DNA of 64,000 bases from Streptomyces sp. WMMB 322 (GTDB taxonomy: Bacteria; Actinomycetota; Actinomycetes; Streptomycetales; Streptomycetaceae): positions 186,001 through 250,000 of the forward strand of contig NZ_FMHI01000008.1 of the NCBI RefSeq assembly GCF_900090145.1, read 5' to 3'. Below the pieces are notes generated by a model. It was not told where the DNA came from and searched no databases. It saw only the letters and a list, made by a program, of their open reading frames with translations. Shown piece after piece: positions 53,314 to 61,890 of this stretch (the stretch's first letter is position 1; each line of letters starts with the position of its first letter). A program made the translations under genes and the position numbers.

Positions 53314-54786
53314 ATGACACGCTCCGAGGCGACCGCTCCGACCACGGCAACCCCTGACGGCGGCGAGTACGACGTCATCGTGATCGGAGCGGGCCCGGTC
53401 GGGGAGAACGTCGCCGAGCGCGCCCATGCGACGGGACTCGGCGCGGTCGTCGTCGAGAGTGAACTCGTGGGCGGCGAATGCTCCTACTGGGCCTGCATGC
53501 CCAGCAAGGCGCTGCTGCGTCCCGTCGCCGCCCTCGCCGACGCCCGGCGCGTGGCCGGAGCGGCGCAGGCCGTCGGCGGCGCGGTCGACGCGGACGCGGT
53601 CCTGGCGCGGCGCACCTCGTTCACCTCGAACTGGCAGGACGGAAGCCAGGTCGACTGGCTTGGCTCCGTCCCCGTGGACCTCGTGCGCGGCCACGGCCGG
53701 CTCGACGGTCCGCGCCGCGTGGTCGTCGAGACGCCGGACGGCTCCTCCCGCACCCTCACCGCCCGCCATGCCGTCGCCGTGTGCACCGGCAGCCGCGCGG
53801 CTCTCCCGGACCTGCCGGGCATCGCCGAGGCGCGCCCCTGGACCAGCCGGGAGGCCACGTCCTCCAAGGAGGTGCCGGGGCGCCTCGCGGTCGTCGGCGG
53901 GGGAGTGGTCGGAGCGGAGATGGCGACCGCGTGGCAGGCCCTGGGCTCCGAGGTGACTCTGCTCGTCCGCGGAGACGGGCTGCTGACCCGCATGGAGCCC
54001 TTCGCCGGGGAAATGGTCGCCGAATCCCTCACGGAGGCCGGTGCGACGGTGCGGACCGGCGTCTCCGTCGAGCGACTGGAGCGGCCCTCCCCGGACCGGC
54101 CCGTCACGCTGTCCCTCAGCGACGGCAGCACACTCGAGGCCGACGAGGTCCTCTTCGCCACCGGCCGCAAGCCGCGCACCGACGACCTGGGTCTGGAGAC
54201 GGTGGGCTGCGAGCCGGGCAGCTGGCTGACCGTGGACGACAGCCTCCGGGTGAAGGATGTGCACGGCGGGTGGCTGTACGCCGTGGGCGACGCCAACGGC
54301 CGTTCCCTCCTGACGCATCAGGGCAAGTACCAGGCCCGCATCGCGGGCAGTGCCATCGGCGCGCGTGCGGCGGGCGTCCCGTTGCTGGAGACCGACCGCT
54401 GGGGCGCGCACTCGGCCACCGCCGACCACGACGCCGTGCCGCAGGTCGTCTTCACCGACCCGGAGGCCGCGTCGGTGGGACCGACGGCGGCCGAGGCGGA
54501 ACAGCGGGGCATGCGGGTGCGGGTGGCGGACCTGGACATGGCAGAGGTCGCCGGGGCCGCGCTCTACGCCGACGGCTACCGGGGACGCGCCCGGATGGTC
54601 GTCGACGCCGACCGCGAGGTGGTCGTGGGCGTCACCTTCGTCGGTCCAGGCGTCAGCGAACTGCTGCACTCCGCGACCGTCGCCGTCGCCGGTGAGGTGC
54701 CGCTGGATCGGCTGTGGCATGCCGTGCCCGCCTACCCGACGGTCAGCGAGGTGTGGCTGCGGCTGCTGGAGGCATGCCGCGGCTGA
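53314..54786 (+). CDS. Pyridine nucleotide-disulfide oxidoreductase, class I
   Basis: The 490-residue flavoprotein has the FAD motif VIVIGAGPVGENVAERA, a redox disulfide in GGECSYWACMPSKALLR (C-x4-C), the NAD(P) motif VVGGGVVGAEMATAW and the C-terminal HAVPAYPTVSE catalytic segment. It resembles dihydrolipoamide dehydrogenase and mercuric reductase but has no N-terminal metal domain or C-terminal Cys pair, so the substrate is unknown. GGAGG precedes ATG 53314. The stop codon lies in a 7-bp tandem repeat. Confidence 0.9.
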   Translation: MTRSEATAPTTATPDGGEYDVIVIGAGPVGENVAERAHATGLGAVVVESELVGGECSYWACMPSKALLRPVAALADARRVAGAAQAVGGAVDADAVLARRTSFTSNWQDGSQVDWLGSVPVDLVRGHGRLDGPRRVVVETPDGSSRTLTARHAVAVCTGSRAALPDLPGIAEARPWTSREATSSKEVPGRLAVVGGGVVGAEMATAWQALGSEVTLLVRGDGLLTRMEPFAGEMVAESLTEAGATVRTGVSVERLERPSPDRPVTLSLSDGSTLEADEVLFATGRKPRTDDLGLETVGCEPGSWLTVDDSLRVKDVHGGWLYAVGDANGRSLLTHQGKYQARIAGSAIGARAAGVPLLETDRWGAHSATADHDAVPQVVFTDPEAASVGPTAAEAEQRGMRVRVADLDMAEVAGAALYADGYRGRARMVVDADREVVVGVTFVGPGVSELLHSATVAVAGEVPLDRLWHAVPAYPTVSEVWLRLLEACRG

Positions 54787-54844
54787 CGGCTGACGGCTGA
54801 CGGCTGACGGGTGACGGGTGACGGGTGACGGGTGACGGCTGACG
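54783..54844. repeat. 7-bp tandem repeat, two blocks of four, at a stop codon
   Basis: Four copies of CTGACGG (54783-54810) are followed by four of GTGACGG (54811-54838) and a partial CTGACG. Every unit has a TGA, and 7 is not a multiple of three, so all three frames are closed. The array begins at the stop codon of the oxidoreductase gene and lies between it and the LigD pseudogene. Confidence 0.9.
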
Positions 54845-54876
54845 TCCGGCTGACGCGGGCGGAGGGGGCGTCAGAC

Positions 54877-55781
54877 CTACTCCGGCAGGCGCCTGTCCGC
54901 CGCCCGTACCGACCGGCCCCGCGAACCCGTTCCCGCCCACGGATCGTCCACGCTCAGCCTGTCGGCGATGTTGCGGACGTTCCACCGGTCGGGGCGCAGC
55001 TCCGGGTCCTCCAGCTCCGGCCACCCGACCGGAGTTGCCACGGGTGCGTGCCCGGCCGGGCACGCACCGAGCAGGGGGCGACGACCGTCTGCGCGTAGGC
55101 GTTGCGCTGGATGTCCGGATAGACGCGGTCGCCGCTGGGGGCACCTCCCGGGCCGCGAGGCCCAGGGGGACTTGCGGGGCTCGTCGGTGAGCCGTCCGGG
55201 ATGGCGCGCCACCAGCACCCGGGAGACCGTGCGGGCGAATTCCCGCACCGCGTCGAAGTCCGACCCGCGGTCCAGTGCGGCGATGACGTGCAGCCCGCGC
55301 GAGCCGTCGTCATCGGCTGCGTGGGCAGTCCGGCCTCCTCCAGCAGTCCGCCCACGCAGCGCGCGGCCCACCGCACGTCCTCGAAGTCCGCGTCGCCGTT
55401 GGGGTCCAGGTCGAAGACGAGCAGGTCCGGATTGCCGGGCCGGTCCGTCTTCGACATCCAGCGGTGCGTGGTGACATACGCCTGCCCCGCGAGGTACACC
55501 AGGGTGTCGGCGTTGTCGCACACCACGTGCCGCACCGTGCCGTCCTGCTTGGGAAGTTCGGCGGTGTGCACCCAGTCGGGGAAGTAGTCCGGGGCGTTCT
55601 TCTGCATCAGCGGCTTTCCGCCGACACCGTCCGGATGGCGCTCCATCATCAGGGCCCGGCCGCGCAGCCGCGGCACGGCACGGCGGGCCACGCGCCGGTA
55701 GTGGCCCGCGAGTTCGCTCTTCGTGATCCCGTCGTCCGGGAAGAGCACCTTCCGCGGCCTGCTGACCTCGATGTCCGTCAC
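54877..55781 (-). pseudogene. LigD-type DNA polymerase/primase domain protein, frame broken three times
   Basis: Read across frames, the product follows an NHEJ LigD polymerase: VSRPRKVLFPDDGITKSELA, MERHPDGVGG, DLLVFDLDP, then GLHVIAALDR in another frame, GDRVYPDIQRNAYAQTVVAP back in the first, and PVATPVGWPELEDPEL with DRWNVRNIADRL in the second. The breaks are: one missing base near 55305; a 31-bp insertion (55137-55167) whose removal restores the frame; and two extra bases near 55046-55050. GTG 55781 is the likely original start. The DLDP metal motif survives, but no full-length product can be made. Sequence errors could explain the first and third breaks, less easily the second. Confidence 0.75.
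55134..55171. repeat. Palindromic REP-like element inserted in the LigD pseudogene
   Basis: The segment GCTGGGGGCACCTCCC followed by a GGGCC-GCGA-GGCCC hairpin and AGGGGGAC resembles a short palindromic repeat I recall as abundant between Streptomyces genes. Its 31-bp core interrupts the coding frame. A related sequence lies at 57240-57322. Confidence 0.5.
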
Positions 55782-55984
55782 GTCGCGACGAGTTGACCGC
55801 TCCCGGTGGCGCAAACCGCCATTCGGCCCTCTCCAGGCGGTTTCGTACGTCACCCGGGGGTCACCCGGCCCGCACCCCGGCGGGCTCTGCCGTCTTGCGC
55901 GCAGCGCGTCCCCGAAGCAGTCTCGGACTCCACAGGACCAACCCGCATGCACCGTTCCGTATCCGACTGGAGGCGCCGGATCCC

Positions 55985-57205
55985 ATGGATGCCGTGCTGA
56001 ACGAGGACGAAGCAGCCGCGTACGTCGGAGGCATCTGTTTCAAGACCGGGCCGCCGCGCCGCGTCGGAGTGGAGCTGGAATGGCTCATCCGCGACCGTTC
56101 CGCGCCGTCCCGCGCCGTGCCTCCCGGCCGGCTGGAGAAGGCGCTGGAGCCGCTGTGGACCCGTGGCCTGCCGGGCGGCAGCAGGCTCACAAGGGAACCC
56201 GGCGGTCAGCTCGAAGTCTCCTCCCCGCCCGGCGAGACGCTCGACGAGTGCATCGCCACCACTGCCGCCGATCTGACCGTTCTGCGTCACCGGGTGCGCG
56301 GCTCGGGGGCGCTGCTGTACGGACGGGGCCTCGACCCGTATCTCAGCCCCCCGCGGGTGCTGGAGGATCCCCGCTACCGCGCCATGGAGGCGCACTTCGA
56401 CCGTTCCGGCCCCTGGGGCCGGATGATGATGAGGGCCACCGCCGCCGTCCAGGTCAGCCTGGACGCGGGTGACGACTCCGACGGGCCCTCCGGGTACCGC
56501 CACCGCTGGCGGCTTGCACACCGTCTCGGCCCCGTACTCGTGGCGGCCTTCGCCAACTCGCCGTTGTGGCGCTCACGTCCGACCGGGTGGGTCTCCACCC
56601 GGCAGAGCGTGTGGGCCCGCGCCGACCCTGCGCGCACCAGCCCGCCTCGTCCGCACAGCGACCCCCGCGAGGGCTGGGCACGCCACGCACTCGACGCCGA
56701 ACTGCTGTGCCTGCGCCGCGACCCGCCGGCCGAATGGACGGCACCTCCCCGGCTCTCCTTCCGCGCCTGGCTGAAGGGTGCCCACCGCGAACGCCCGCCC
56801 ACGCGCGACGACCTCGACTACCACCTCGGCACGCTCTTCCCGCCCGTGCGGCCTCGCGGCTGGCTGGAGTTGCGGATGATCGACGCGCAGTGCGGCGACG
56901 GCTGGATCGCGGCCACGGCCGTCGTGGCGACCCTGCTGGACGACCCCGTCGCCGCGGACTCGGCGTGGGCGGCGACGGAACCCCTGGAGAGCGACCCGGT
57001 GCTGTGGCAGCGCGCCGCGCGGAACGGCCCCGCCGACCCGCTGCTGGGGCCGGCGGTGCGCAGGTGCGTCGCGGCGGCCGAGTCGGCGCTCTCCCGCCGT
57101 GACCACGGCAGCCTCGTGCACAGCGCCGTGGCCGAATTCGCCGAGCGTTACTCCGAGCGCGGACGCTGCCCCGCCCACGACCAACTGGACGCCATGCGCG
57201 GCTGA
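55985..57205 (+). CDS. egtA: Ergothioneine glutamate-cysteine ligase EgtA
   Basis: The 406-residue protein has the GCS2-type features RRVGVELEWLIRD, REPGGQLEVSSPP and LEDPRYRAMEAHFDRSGPWGRMMMR, with WLELRMIDAQ near the end. EgtA makes gamma-glutamylcysteine, the sulfur donor for EgtB. ATG 55985 is used, with GGAGG 12 nt upstream. It leads the egtA-B-C-D set and is followed by a repeat-rich spacer. Confidence 0.92.
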   Translation: MDAVLNEDEAAAYVGGICFKTGPPRRVGVELEWLIRDRSAPSRAVPPGRLEKALEPLWTRGLPGGSRLTREPGGQLEVSSPPGETLDECIATTAADLTVLRHRVRGSGALLYGRGLDPYLSPPRVLEDPRYRAMEAHFDRSGPWGRMMMRATAAVQVSLDAGDDSDGPSGYRHRWRLAHRLGPVLVAAFANSPLWRSRPTGWVSTRQSVWARADPARTSPPRPHSDPREGWARHALDAELLCLRRDPPAEWTAPPRLSFRAWLKGAHRERPPTRDDLDYHLGTLFPPVRPRGWLELRMIDAQCGDGWIAATAVVATLLDDPVAADSAWAATEPLESDPVLWQRAARNGPADPLLGPAVRRCVAAAESALSRRDHGSLVHSAVAEFAERYSERGRCPAHDQLDAMRG

Positions 57206-57239
57206 GACCTGCGGCTGATACGCCGCGCGCCTCGGCGCC

Positions 57240-57322
57240 CGCCCCTCCCCCGGGTCACCGGCCCGGGTGGGGGTTCCCCCGGGGCGCCTCCCCGCGAAGC
57301 GCGTGGGAGAAGCGAGGGGCCC
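57240..57322. repeat. Palindrome-rich spacer, REP-like, between egtA and egtB
   Basis: The spacer holds CCCGGG-TCACCGG-CCCGGG, the perfect palindrome GGGGGTTCCCCC, and GGGGCGCCTCCCCGCGAAGC followed by GCGTGGGAGAAG, similar to the element in the LigD pseudogene. Such palindromic elements may stabilise or attenuate the transcript between egtA and egtB. Confidence 0.55.
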
Positions 57323-57352
57323 CAGGTGCCCACACGAGAGGAGACACCGAAG

Positions 57353-58705
57353 ATGTCCGAACGCTCAGCCGCGCAGGCCACCACCGCCGCACCCGCGGGC
57401 CGTGAGCGCGCGCTCGCCGCCCTGGAGCGGGCGCGGCGGCGCACCGCGGCCCTCACGGACTGTCTGGACGAGGCCGGACTGACCGCCCAGCACTCCAGGT
57501 TGATGTCGCCACTGGCGTGGGATCTGGCGCACGTGGGCAACCAGGAGGACATCTGGCTGCTGCGCGAAGCGGGCGGCACCGGCGGGGTGCGTCCCGATCT
57601 CGACGCCGTCTACGACGCGTTCCGCACGCCGCGCGCCGACCGCCCCGCCCTGCCGATGCTCCCGCCCGACGCGGCCCGCGCCTACATCGCCGAAGTGCGC
57701 GCCCGCGCGCTGGAGGTGCTCGCCGCAGGTCCGCCCGACGGGGCCGACAGTGCGCTCTTCGAGGGCGACTTCGTCTTCGGCATGGTCGCCCAGCACGAGC
57801 AGCAGCACGACGAGACCATGCTCGCCACGCACCAGCTGCGCCGGGGTCCCGCGGTGCTCGACGCCCCCGATCCTTCCGCGCCCACCTCCAGGGCCACGGA
57901 CGACAGGCACGGTGAAGTGCACGTTCCTGCGGGGCCGTTCACGATGGGCACCTCCGCCGAACCCTGGGCGCTGGACAACGAGCGTCCGGCGCACACCGTC
58001 GACGTACCGGCCTTCGACCTGGACGCCGTACCGGTGACGAACGGCGCCTACCAGCGCTTCATCGAGGACGGCGGATACCGTGACGAGCGCTGGTGGCACC
58101 CCGAGGGCTGGGCGTACGTGCAGAAGGCGGAGCTGTCCGCCCCGCTGTTCTGGCGCCGGGACGGCGAGATGTGGCTGCGGCGCCGCTTCGGCTACATCGA
58201 GCGTGTCCCGCCCGGCGAGCCGGTGATGCACGTGTCCTGGTACGAGGCCGACGCGTACGCCCGCTGGGCCGGGCGCCGGCTGCCGACGGAGGCCGAGTGG
58301 GAGAAGGCGGCCCGCCACGACCCGCGGACTGGTGAATCCCGCCGCTACCCGTGGGGTGACGCGGAACCCGACGAGGGACGCGCCAACCTGGGCCAGCGCC
58401 ATCTGCGTCCCGCGCCCGCCGGCGCCTACCCGGCCGGTGCCGCTCCGTGCGGTGCCCGGCAGCTGATCGGCGACGTGTGGGAGTGGACGTCCTCGGACTT
58501 CACCGGCTACCCGGGATTCCGGGCCTTCCCCTACCGCGAGTACTCCGAGGTCTTCTTCGGCAGTGACCACAAGGTGCTGCGCGGCGGGTCGTTCGGCACC
58601 GACGCGGTCGCCTGCCGGGGCACGTTCCGCAACTGGGACCTGCCGGTGCGCCGCCAGATCTTCGCGGGCTTCCGGACGGCGCGCAGCAGCGGGGGAGGGA
58701 ACTGA
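57353..58705 (+). CDS. egtB: Ergothioneine sulfoxide synthase EgtB
   Basis: The 450-residue protein has an N-terminal DinB-like iron-binding part with LAWDLAHVGNQEDIWLL and MVAQHEQQHDETML (H-x3-H-x-E), and a C-terminal formylglycine-generating-enzyme-like domain (VPAGPFTMGTS, RLPTEAEWEKAA, GDVWEWTSSDF, VLRGGSF). It couples gamma-glutamylcysteine to hercynine using iron and oxygen. ATG 57353 follows GAGGAG. The stop overlaps the egtC start (TGATG). Confidence 0.95.
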   Translation: MSERSAAQATTAAPAGRERALAALERARRRTAALTDCLDEAGLTAQHSRLMSPLAWDLAHVGNQEDIWLLREAGGTGGVRPDLDAVYDAFRTPRADRPALPMLPPDAARAYIAEVRARALEVLAAGPPDGADSALFEGDFVFGMVAQHEQQHDETMLATHQLRRGPAVLDAPDPSAPTSRATDDRHGEVHVPAGPFTMGTSAEPWALDNERPAHTVDVPAFDLDAVPVTNGAYQRFIEDGGYRDERWWHPEGWAYVQKAELSAPLFWRRDGEMWLRRRFGYIERVPPGEPVMHVSWYEADAYARWAGRRLPTEAEWEKAARHDPRTGESRRYPWGDAEPDEGRANLGQRHLRPAPAGAYPAGAAPCGARQLIGDVWEWTSSDFTGYPGFRAFPYREYSEVFFGSDHKVLRGGSFGTDAVACRGTFRNWDLPVRRQIFAGFRTARSSGGGN

Positions 58706-59565
58706 TGTGCCGCCACCTCGCCTACCTCGGCCCGCCGTCGTCCCTTGCGGACCTGGTGATCTCTCCCGCGGGCGGTCTGTACGAGCAGTCGTGGGCTCCC
58801 CGCATGCAGCGGTACGGGACCGTCAACGCCGACGGTTTCGGCCTGGGTTGGTATCCGGCGCCGCGAACGCCGCGCGACGGCGACGGGGCAGCGCCGGACG
58901 GCGAGCAGCTCCCGGCCCGCTACCGGCGCGCCGTCCCCGTCTGGGCCGATGTGAACCTGCCCGACCTCGCACGGACGGTGCACAGCACCGCTGTGCTCGC
59001 CGCCGTGCGCGACGCGACCGAGGGCACCGCCCAGGACGAGACGGCCGCGGCACCGTACGCGGACGGCCGGCTCCTCTTCAGCCACAACGGCGCCGTGCGC
59101 GACTGGGAGCGTCTGGTGGAGGACCTCGGTGTGGCGCTGGAGCCCGCCGAGCTGCTCCGGCTGGAGGCCCGCTGCGACTCCGCGCTGCTGTGGGCACTGC
59201 TGACCGGCCGTATCCGCGCGGGCGAGCCGGCCGAGGACGCCCTGGCGTGGCTCGCGGTGCGCATCAGGGACATACGGCCGGGCGCCCGGCTCAACTTCCT
59301 TCTCACGGACGGCCGCACCGTATGGGCCACCCGCTGCGGCGACACCCTCTGGTACCGCACGGGGCCCGGAAGCGTGCGCGTCGCCTCCGAGCCGGACGAC
59401 GCGCCCGCCGAGGACTCCGAGGCCGGCTGGCAGGAGGTCCCCGAGGACTCGCTGCTCGTTGCCACCGTCTCGTCCGTACGCACAGCACCCCTGGTCCACA
59501 CCGCACCGCGGCCCCCGGCAGACGTGTCCGGGGGCAGCACCGGCATCCACACGAGGAGATCCTGA
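58705..59565 (+). CDS. egtC: Ergothioneine pathway amidohydrolase EgtC
   Basis: The 286-residue Ntn-type glutamine amidotransferase-like hydrolase begins MCRHLAYLG, with Cys2 exposed as the nucleophile after Met removal, then NADGFGLGWYP and FSHNGAVRDW. It removes the glutamyl group from the EgtB product. It overlaps both neighbours (TGATG at each end), so translation of egtB-C-D is coupled. Confidence 0.94.
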   Translation: MCRHLAYLGPPSSLADLVISPAGGLYEQSWAPRMQRYGTVNADGFGLGWYPAPRTPRDGDGAAPDGEQLPARYRRAVPVWADVNLPDLARTVHSTAVLAAVRDATEGTAQDETAAAPYADGRLLFSHNGAVRDWERLVEDLGVALEPAELLRLEARCDSALLWALLTGRIRAGEPAEDALAWLAVRIRDIRPGARLNFLLTDGRTVWATRCGDTLWYRTGPGSVRVASEPDDAPAEDSEAGWQEVPEDSLLVATVSSVRTAPLVHTAPRPPADVSGGSTGIHTRRS

Positions 59566-60575
59566 TGACGGGCCGCTTCGACCTCACCCGCCGCCTGCCC
59601 GACGGGTACTTCACCGACGCGCTCCACACCGATGTGCTCAAAGGGCTCACCGGCCGCCCCAAGACGCTGCCGCCGAAGTGGTTCTACGACGCCCGCGGAA
59701 GTGAACTCTTCGAAGAGATCACGCAGTTGCCCGAGTACTACCCGACGCGGGCCGAACACGCGATCCTCACCGGGCGCTGCGACGAGATCGCCGCGGCGAC
59801 CGGCGCCCGCACACTCGTGGAGCTCGGCTCCGGTTCGTCGCGCAAGACGCGGCTGCTCCTCGACAGTCTGCTGCGGCACGGCACTCTGGAGGCCTACGCG
59901 GCGCTCGACGTCAGTGCCGACGCGCTGCGCGAGGCGGGCGAGCAGCTGTGCCGCGACTATCCCGGCCTGCGGGTCACCGGCTGTGTGACCGACCTGGAGA
60001 CCGACCTCGGGATTCCGGAGACTGCTCCCGGGCCGCGTCTGGTGGCCTTTCTCGGGGGCACCCTCGGCAACCTGGGCGGCGAGGCGCGGCCCGCGTTCTA
60101 CGCCGCCCTGCGCGCCGGACTCCGGCCGGGGGACGCGCTGTTGCTCGGCGCGGACCTGGTGAAGGACCCGGGGGTGCTCGTTCCGGCGTACGACGACGCG
60201 CAGGGAGTGACCGCGGAGTTCAACAAGAACGTGCTGCGGGTGCTCAACCGCGAACTCGGCGCGCGTTTCGACCCGGCCGCCTTCCGGCACGTCGCGGTGT
60301 GGAACGAGCGGGAGGAGCGGATCGAGATGCGGCTGCGCTCGCTCCGTGCGCAGGCGGTGGAGCTGCCCGCCCTGGAGATGACCGCGGAGTTCGAGGAGGG
60401 CGAGGAGATCCTCACGGAGATCGCCGTGAAGTTCCGCCGCGCCGCTCTTGCGGACGAACTCGCGCGTGGCGGCTTCGCGTTGAGCCACTGGTGGACGGAC
60501 GAGGAGGGGCGGTTCGCGCTCATGCTGGCCGAGCCGTCGCCGGTGCGGCCCGGCCCGGGGCCGCTCAGCCGGTGA
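59565..60575 (+). CDS. egtD: Histidine N-alpha-methyltransferase EgtD
   Basis: The 336-residue methyltransferase trimethylates histidine to hercynine. It has LPPKWFYDARGSELFEEIT, LPEYYPTRAE, the SAM site LVELGSGSSRKTRLLL, and AFLGGTLGNL. ATG 59565 overlaps the egtC stop. The 3' end overlaps a convergent small membrane protein gene by 11 bp. No egtE-type PLP C-S lyase gene follows, so the last step must be encoded elsewhere. Confidence 0.95.
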   Translation: MTGRFDLTRRLPDGYFTDALHTDVLKGLTGRPKTLPPKWFYDARGSELFEEITQLPEYYPTRAEHAILTGRCDEIAAATGARTLVELGSGSSRKTRLLLDSLLRHGTLEAYAALDVSADALREAGEQLCRDYPGLRVTGCVTDLETDLGIPETAPGPRLVAFLGGTLGNLGGEARPAFYAALRAGLRPGDALLLGADLVKDPGVLVPAYDDAQGVTAEFNKNVLRVLNRELGARFDPAAFRHVAVWNEREERIEMRLRSLRAQAVELPALEMTAEFEEGEEILTEIAVKFRRAALADELARGGFALSHWWTDEEGRFALMLAEPSPVRPGPGPLSR

Positions 60576-60912
60576 TGCTCCAGGAGAACGACTGGTCGGC
60601 GGCGGCGACCGTCGCGAGTACGGCGAGGTCGGCGGCGCCGAGCGTCATCCCGAGGACCGCCCGGGCGCGGCGCGTCGTGCCGCGCATCAGGGCGAGGCCG
60701 GAGAGCACCAGCGCGCACGGGCCGAGGACGAGGTTGAAGACGAGCAGTCCGGCCAGGCCCATCACGAAGGAGGCGACGGCCATGCCGTCGGCGTCGTGCA
60801 GACGGGCGGCGGCCGCGGTGCGCGGCTGGTCGCCCGTGGTGCCGGAGCCGTTCACCTTGTGTGCCTTCGAGTGCGAAGTGCCGGGGCGGACAAGGGTGTT
60901 CAGGGCGTTCAC
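60565..60912 (-). CDS. DUF4190-type small membrane protein
   Basis: The 115-residue protein has a polar N-terminal half and two membrane helices: GMAVASFVMGLAGLLVFNLVLGPCALVLSGLALMRG (including the short loop) and a later ALGMTLGAADLAVLATVAAA-like segment, the DUF4190 layout. Function is unknown. GTG 60912 follows AGGGGAG. It starts 2 bp after another membrane-protein gene, forming a two-gene unit divergent from a TetR gene. Confidence 0.78.
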   Translation of the reverse strand: MNALNTLVRPGTSHSKAHKVNGSGTTGDQPRTAAAARLHDADGMAVASFVMGLAGLLVFNLVLGPCALVLSGLALMRGTTRRARAVLGMTLGAADLAVLATVAAADQSFSWSITG

Positions 60913-60914
60913 GG

Positions 60915-61073
60915 TCAGCTCCCCTGACGGTGGTGCTTGCGTTCACGGACGGCGAAGATCAGCAGCCAGGTGCCGATGGCCGCGGCTGCGGCGAGGGTCG
61001 CCGGGACCGGGATGTGGGCCGCGGTTCCCACCAGGAGTCCCAGCAGGAGGAATGCGGCAACGATGAAGATCAT
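60915..61073 (-). CDS. 52-residue two-helix membrane protein
   Basis: The short protein MIFIVAAFLLLGLLVGTAA..., then a second helix ATLAAAAAIGTWLLIFAV and a basic tail RERKHHRQ, has a hairpin membrane topology. ATG 61073 follows GAAGGG by about 6 nt, which rules out a longer version. It lies directly across a strong inverted repeat from the TetR gene and is probably its main target. The family is not recognised. Confidence 0.72.
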   Translation of the reverse strand: MIFIVAAFLLLGLLVGTAAHIPVPATLAAAAAIGTWLLIFAVRERKHHRQGS

Positions 61074-61124
61074 GTGTGGCCCTTCGTCTCGGAGGGGCGG
61101 TGCGCGCGGCATCCGCTTCTCCAC

Positions 61125-61164
61125 TTCTCAGTGAACAATTGGAAATACAACTGTTCACTGAGAA
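61125..61164. promoter_or_regulatory. 40-bp inverted repeat, TetR operator candidate
   Basis: Two 17-bp arms, TTCTCAGTGAACAATTG and CAACTGTTCACTGAGAA, pair with a single mismatch around a 6-bp spacer GAAATA. The dyad lies midway between the TetR gene and the divergent membrane-protein genes. A further half-site, TGTTTACTCA, lies at 61196-61205. Confidence 0.8.
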
Positions 61165-61173
61165 CAGAGTACC

Positions 61174-61203
61174 TTGGCACACGGGCGAGAACACCTGTTT
61201 ACT
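61174..61203 (+). promoter_or_regulatory. Leaderless promoter candidate for the TetR gene
   Basis: TTGGCA (61174-61179), an 18-bp spacer and TTTACT (61198-61203) end 7 nt before the ATG, and no ribosome binding site is present, as expected for a leaderless transcript. The half-site TGTTTACTCA covers the -10 box, which would allow autorepression. Confidence 0.4.
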
Positions 61204-61210
61204 CAATGAC

Positions 61211-61852
61211 ATGAGCCACACCCCCGCGTCCGCCCCGACCGCCCGCGAGACGCAGAAGGCCAGGACCCGCAGCGCCCTGCTGGACGCGGGCCTGCGGCTG
61301 CTTGAGCACCAGAGCCTCAGCAGCCTCGGCCTGCGCGAGGTCACCCGCGTGGTGGGAGTGGCCCCGGCCGCCTTCTACCGGCACTTCAGGGACATGAGCG
61401 ACCTGGGGGTCGCCCTCGTCGAGGAGTCGCTCGGGTCGCTCCACGCCGTCGTGCGCGAGATCCTCGCCGGACCCGCCGAGGAGTCGGCCCGCATCGAGCG
61501 CACCGTCACCGCCATCGCCCGCTACGTGCGCGAGCACCCGACGCACATCCGCTTCGTCGTGCGCGAACGCCACGGCGGAGTGCCGGCCGTACGGGCCGCC
61601 ATAGGTGCCCAGTTGGACCGCTTCGCCGACGAGGTCGCCGGCGCACTGGCCACGGACGAGGTCTCCGCGGGATGGAGCGAGCAGGACATGCGGATGCTCG
61701 GCGAACTCTTCGTCGACCACATGGTGATGACGGCTTCGGCCTTCCTGGACGCCGCACTCGGCGAGGGCCCCGACGAGGAGAGCGTCGCGCACACCGCCCG
61801 CCGGCAGCTGCAGCTGATCAGCGCCGGCCGGCGCCACTGGCAGGACGGCTGA
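61211..61852 (+). CDS. TetR-family regulator (FabR/DesT-like)
   Basis: The 213-residue protein has an N-terminal helix-turn-helix, SSLGLREVTRVVGVAPAAFYRHF, very like the FabR/DesT group that controls unsaturated fatty acid genes by sensing acyl-CoA; that likeness is from memory. The C-terminal half is a helical ligand domain ending RRQLQLISAGRRHWQ. It is divergent from two membrane-protein genes across an operator-like dyad and probably represses both. No ribosome binding site precedes ATG 61211. Confidence 0.85.
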   Translation: MSHTPASAPTARETQKARTRSALLDAGLRLLEHQSLSSLGLREVTRVVGVAPAAFYRHFRDMSDLGVALVEESLGSLHAVVREILAGPAEESARIERTVTAIARYVREHPTHIRFVVRERHGGVPAVRAAIGAQLDRFADEVAGALATDEVSAGWSEQDMRMLGELFVDHMVMTASAFLDAALGEGPDEESVAHTARRQLQLISAGRRHWQDG

Positions 61853-61890
61853 GCCGCCGCCCCCTGTCCGGCGGAAGCACTGCCCGCCCG

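Noticed and set aside
54783..54844. CRISPR or attachment-site array
   Set aside because: Units are 7 bp with no spacers, and there is no integrase nearby.
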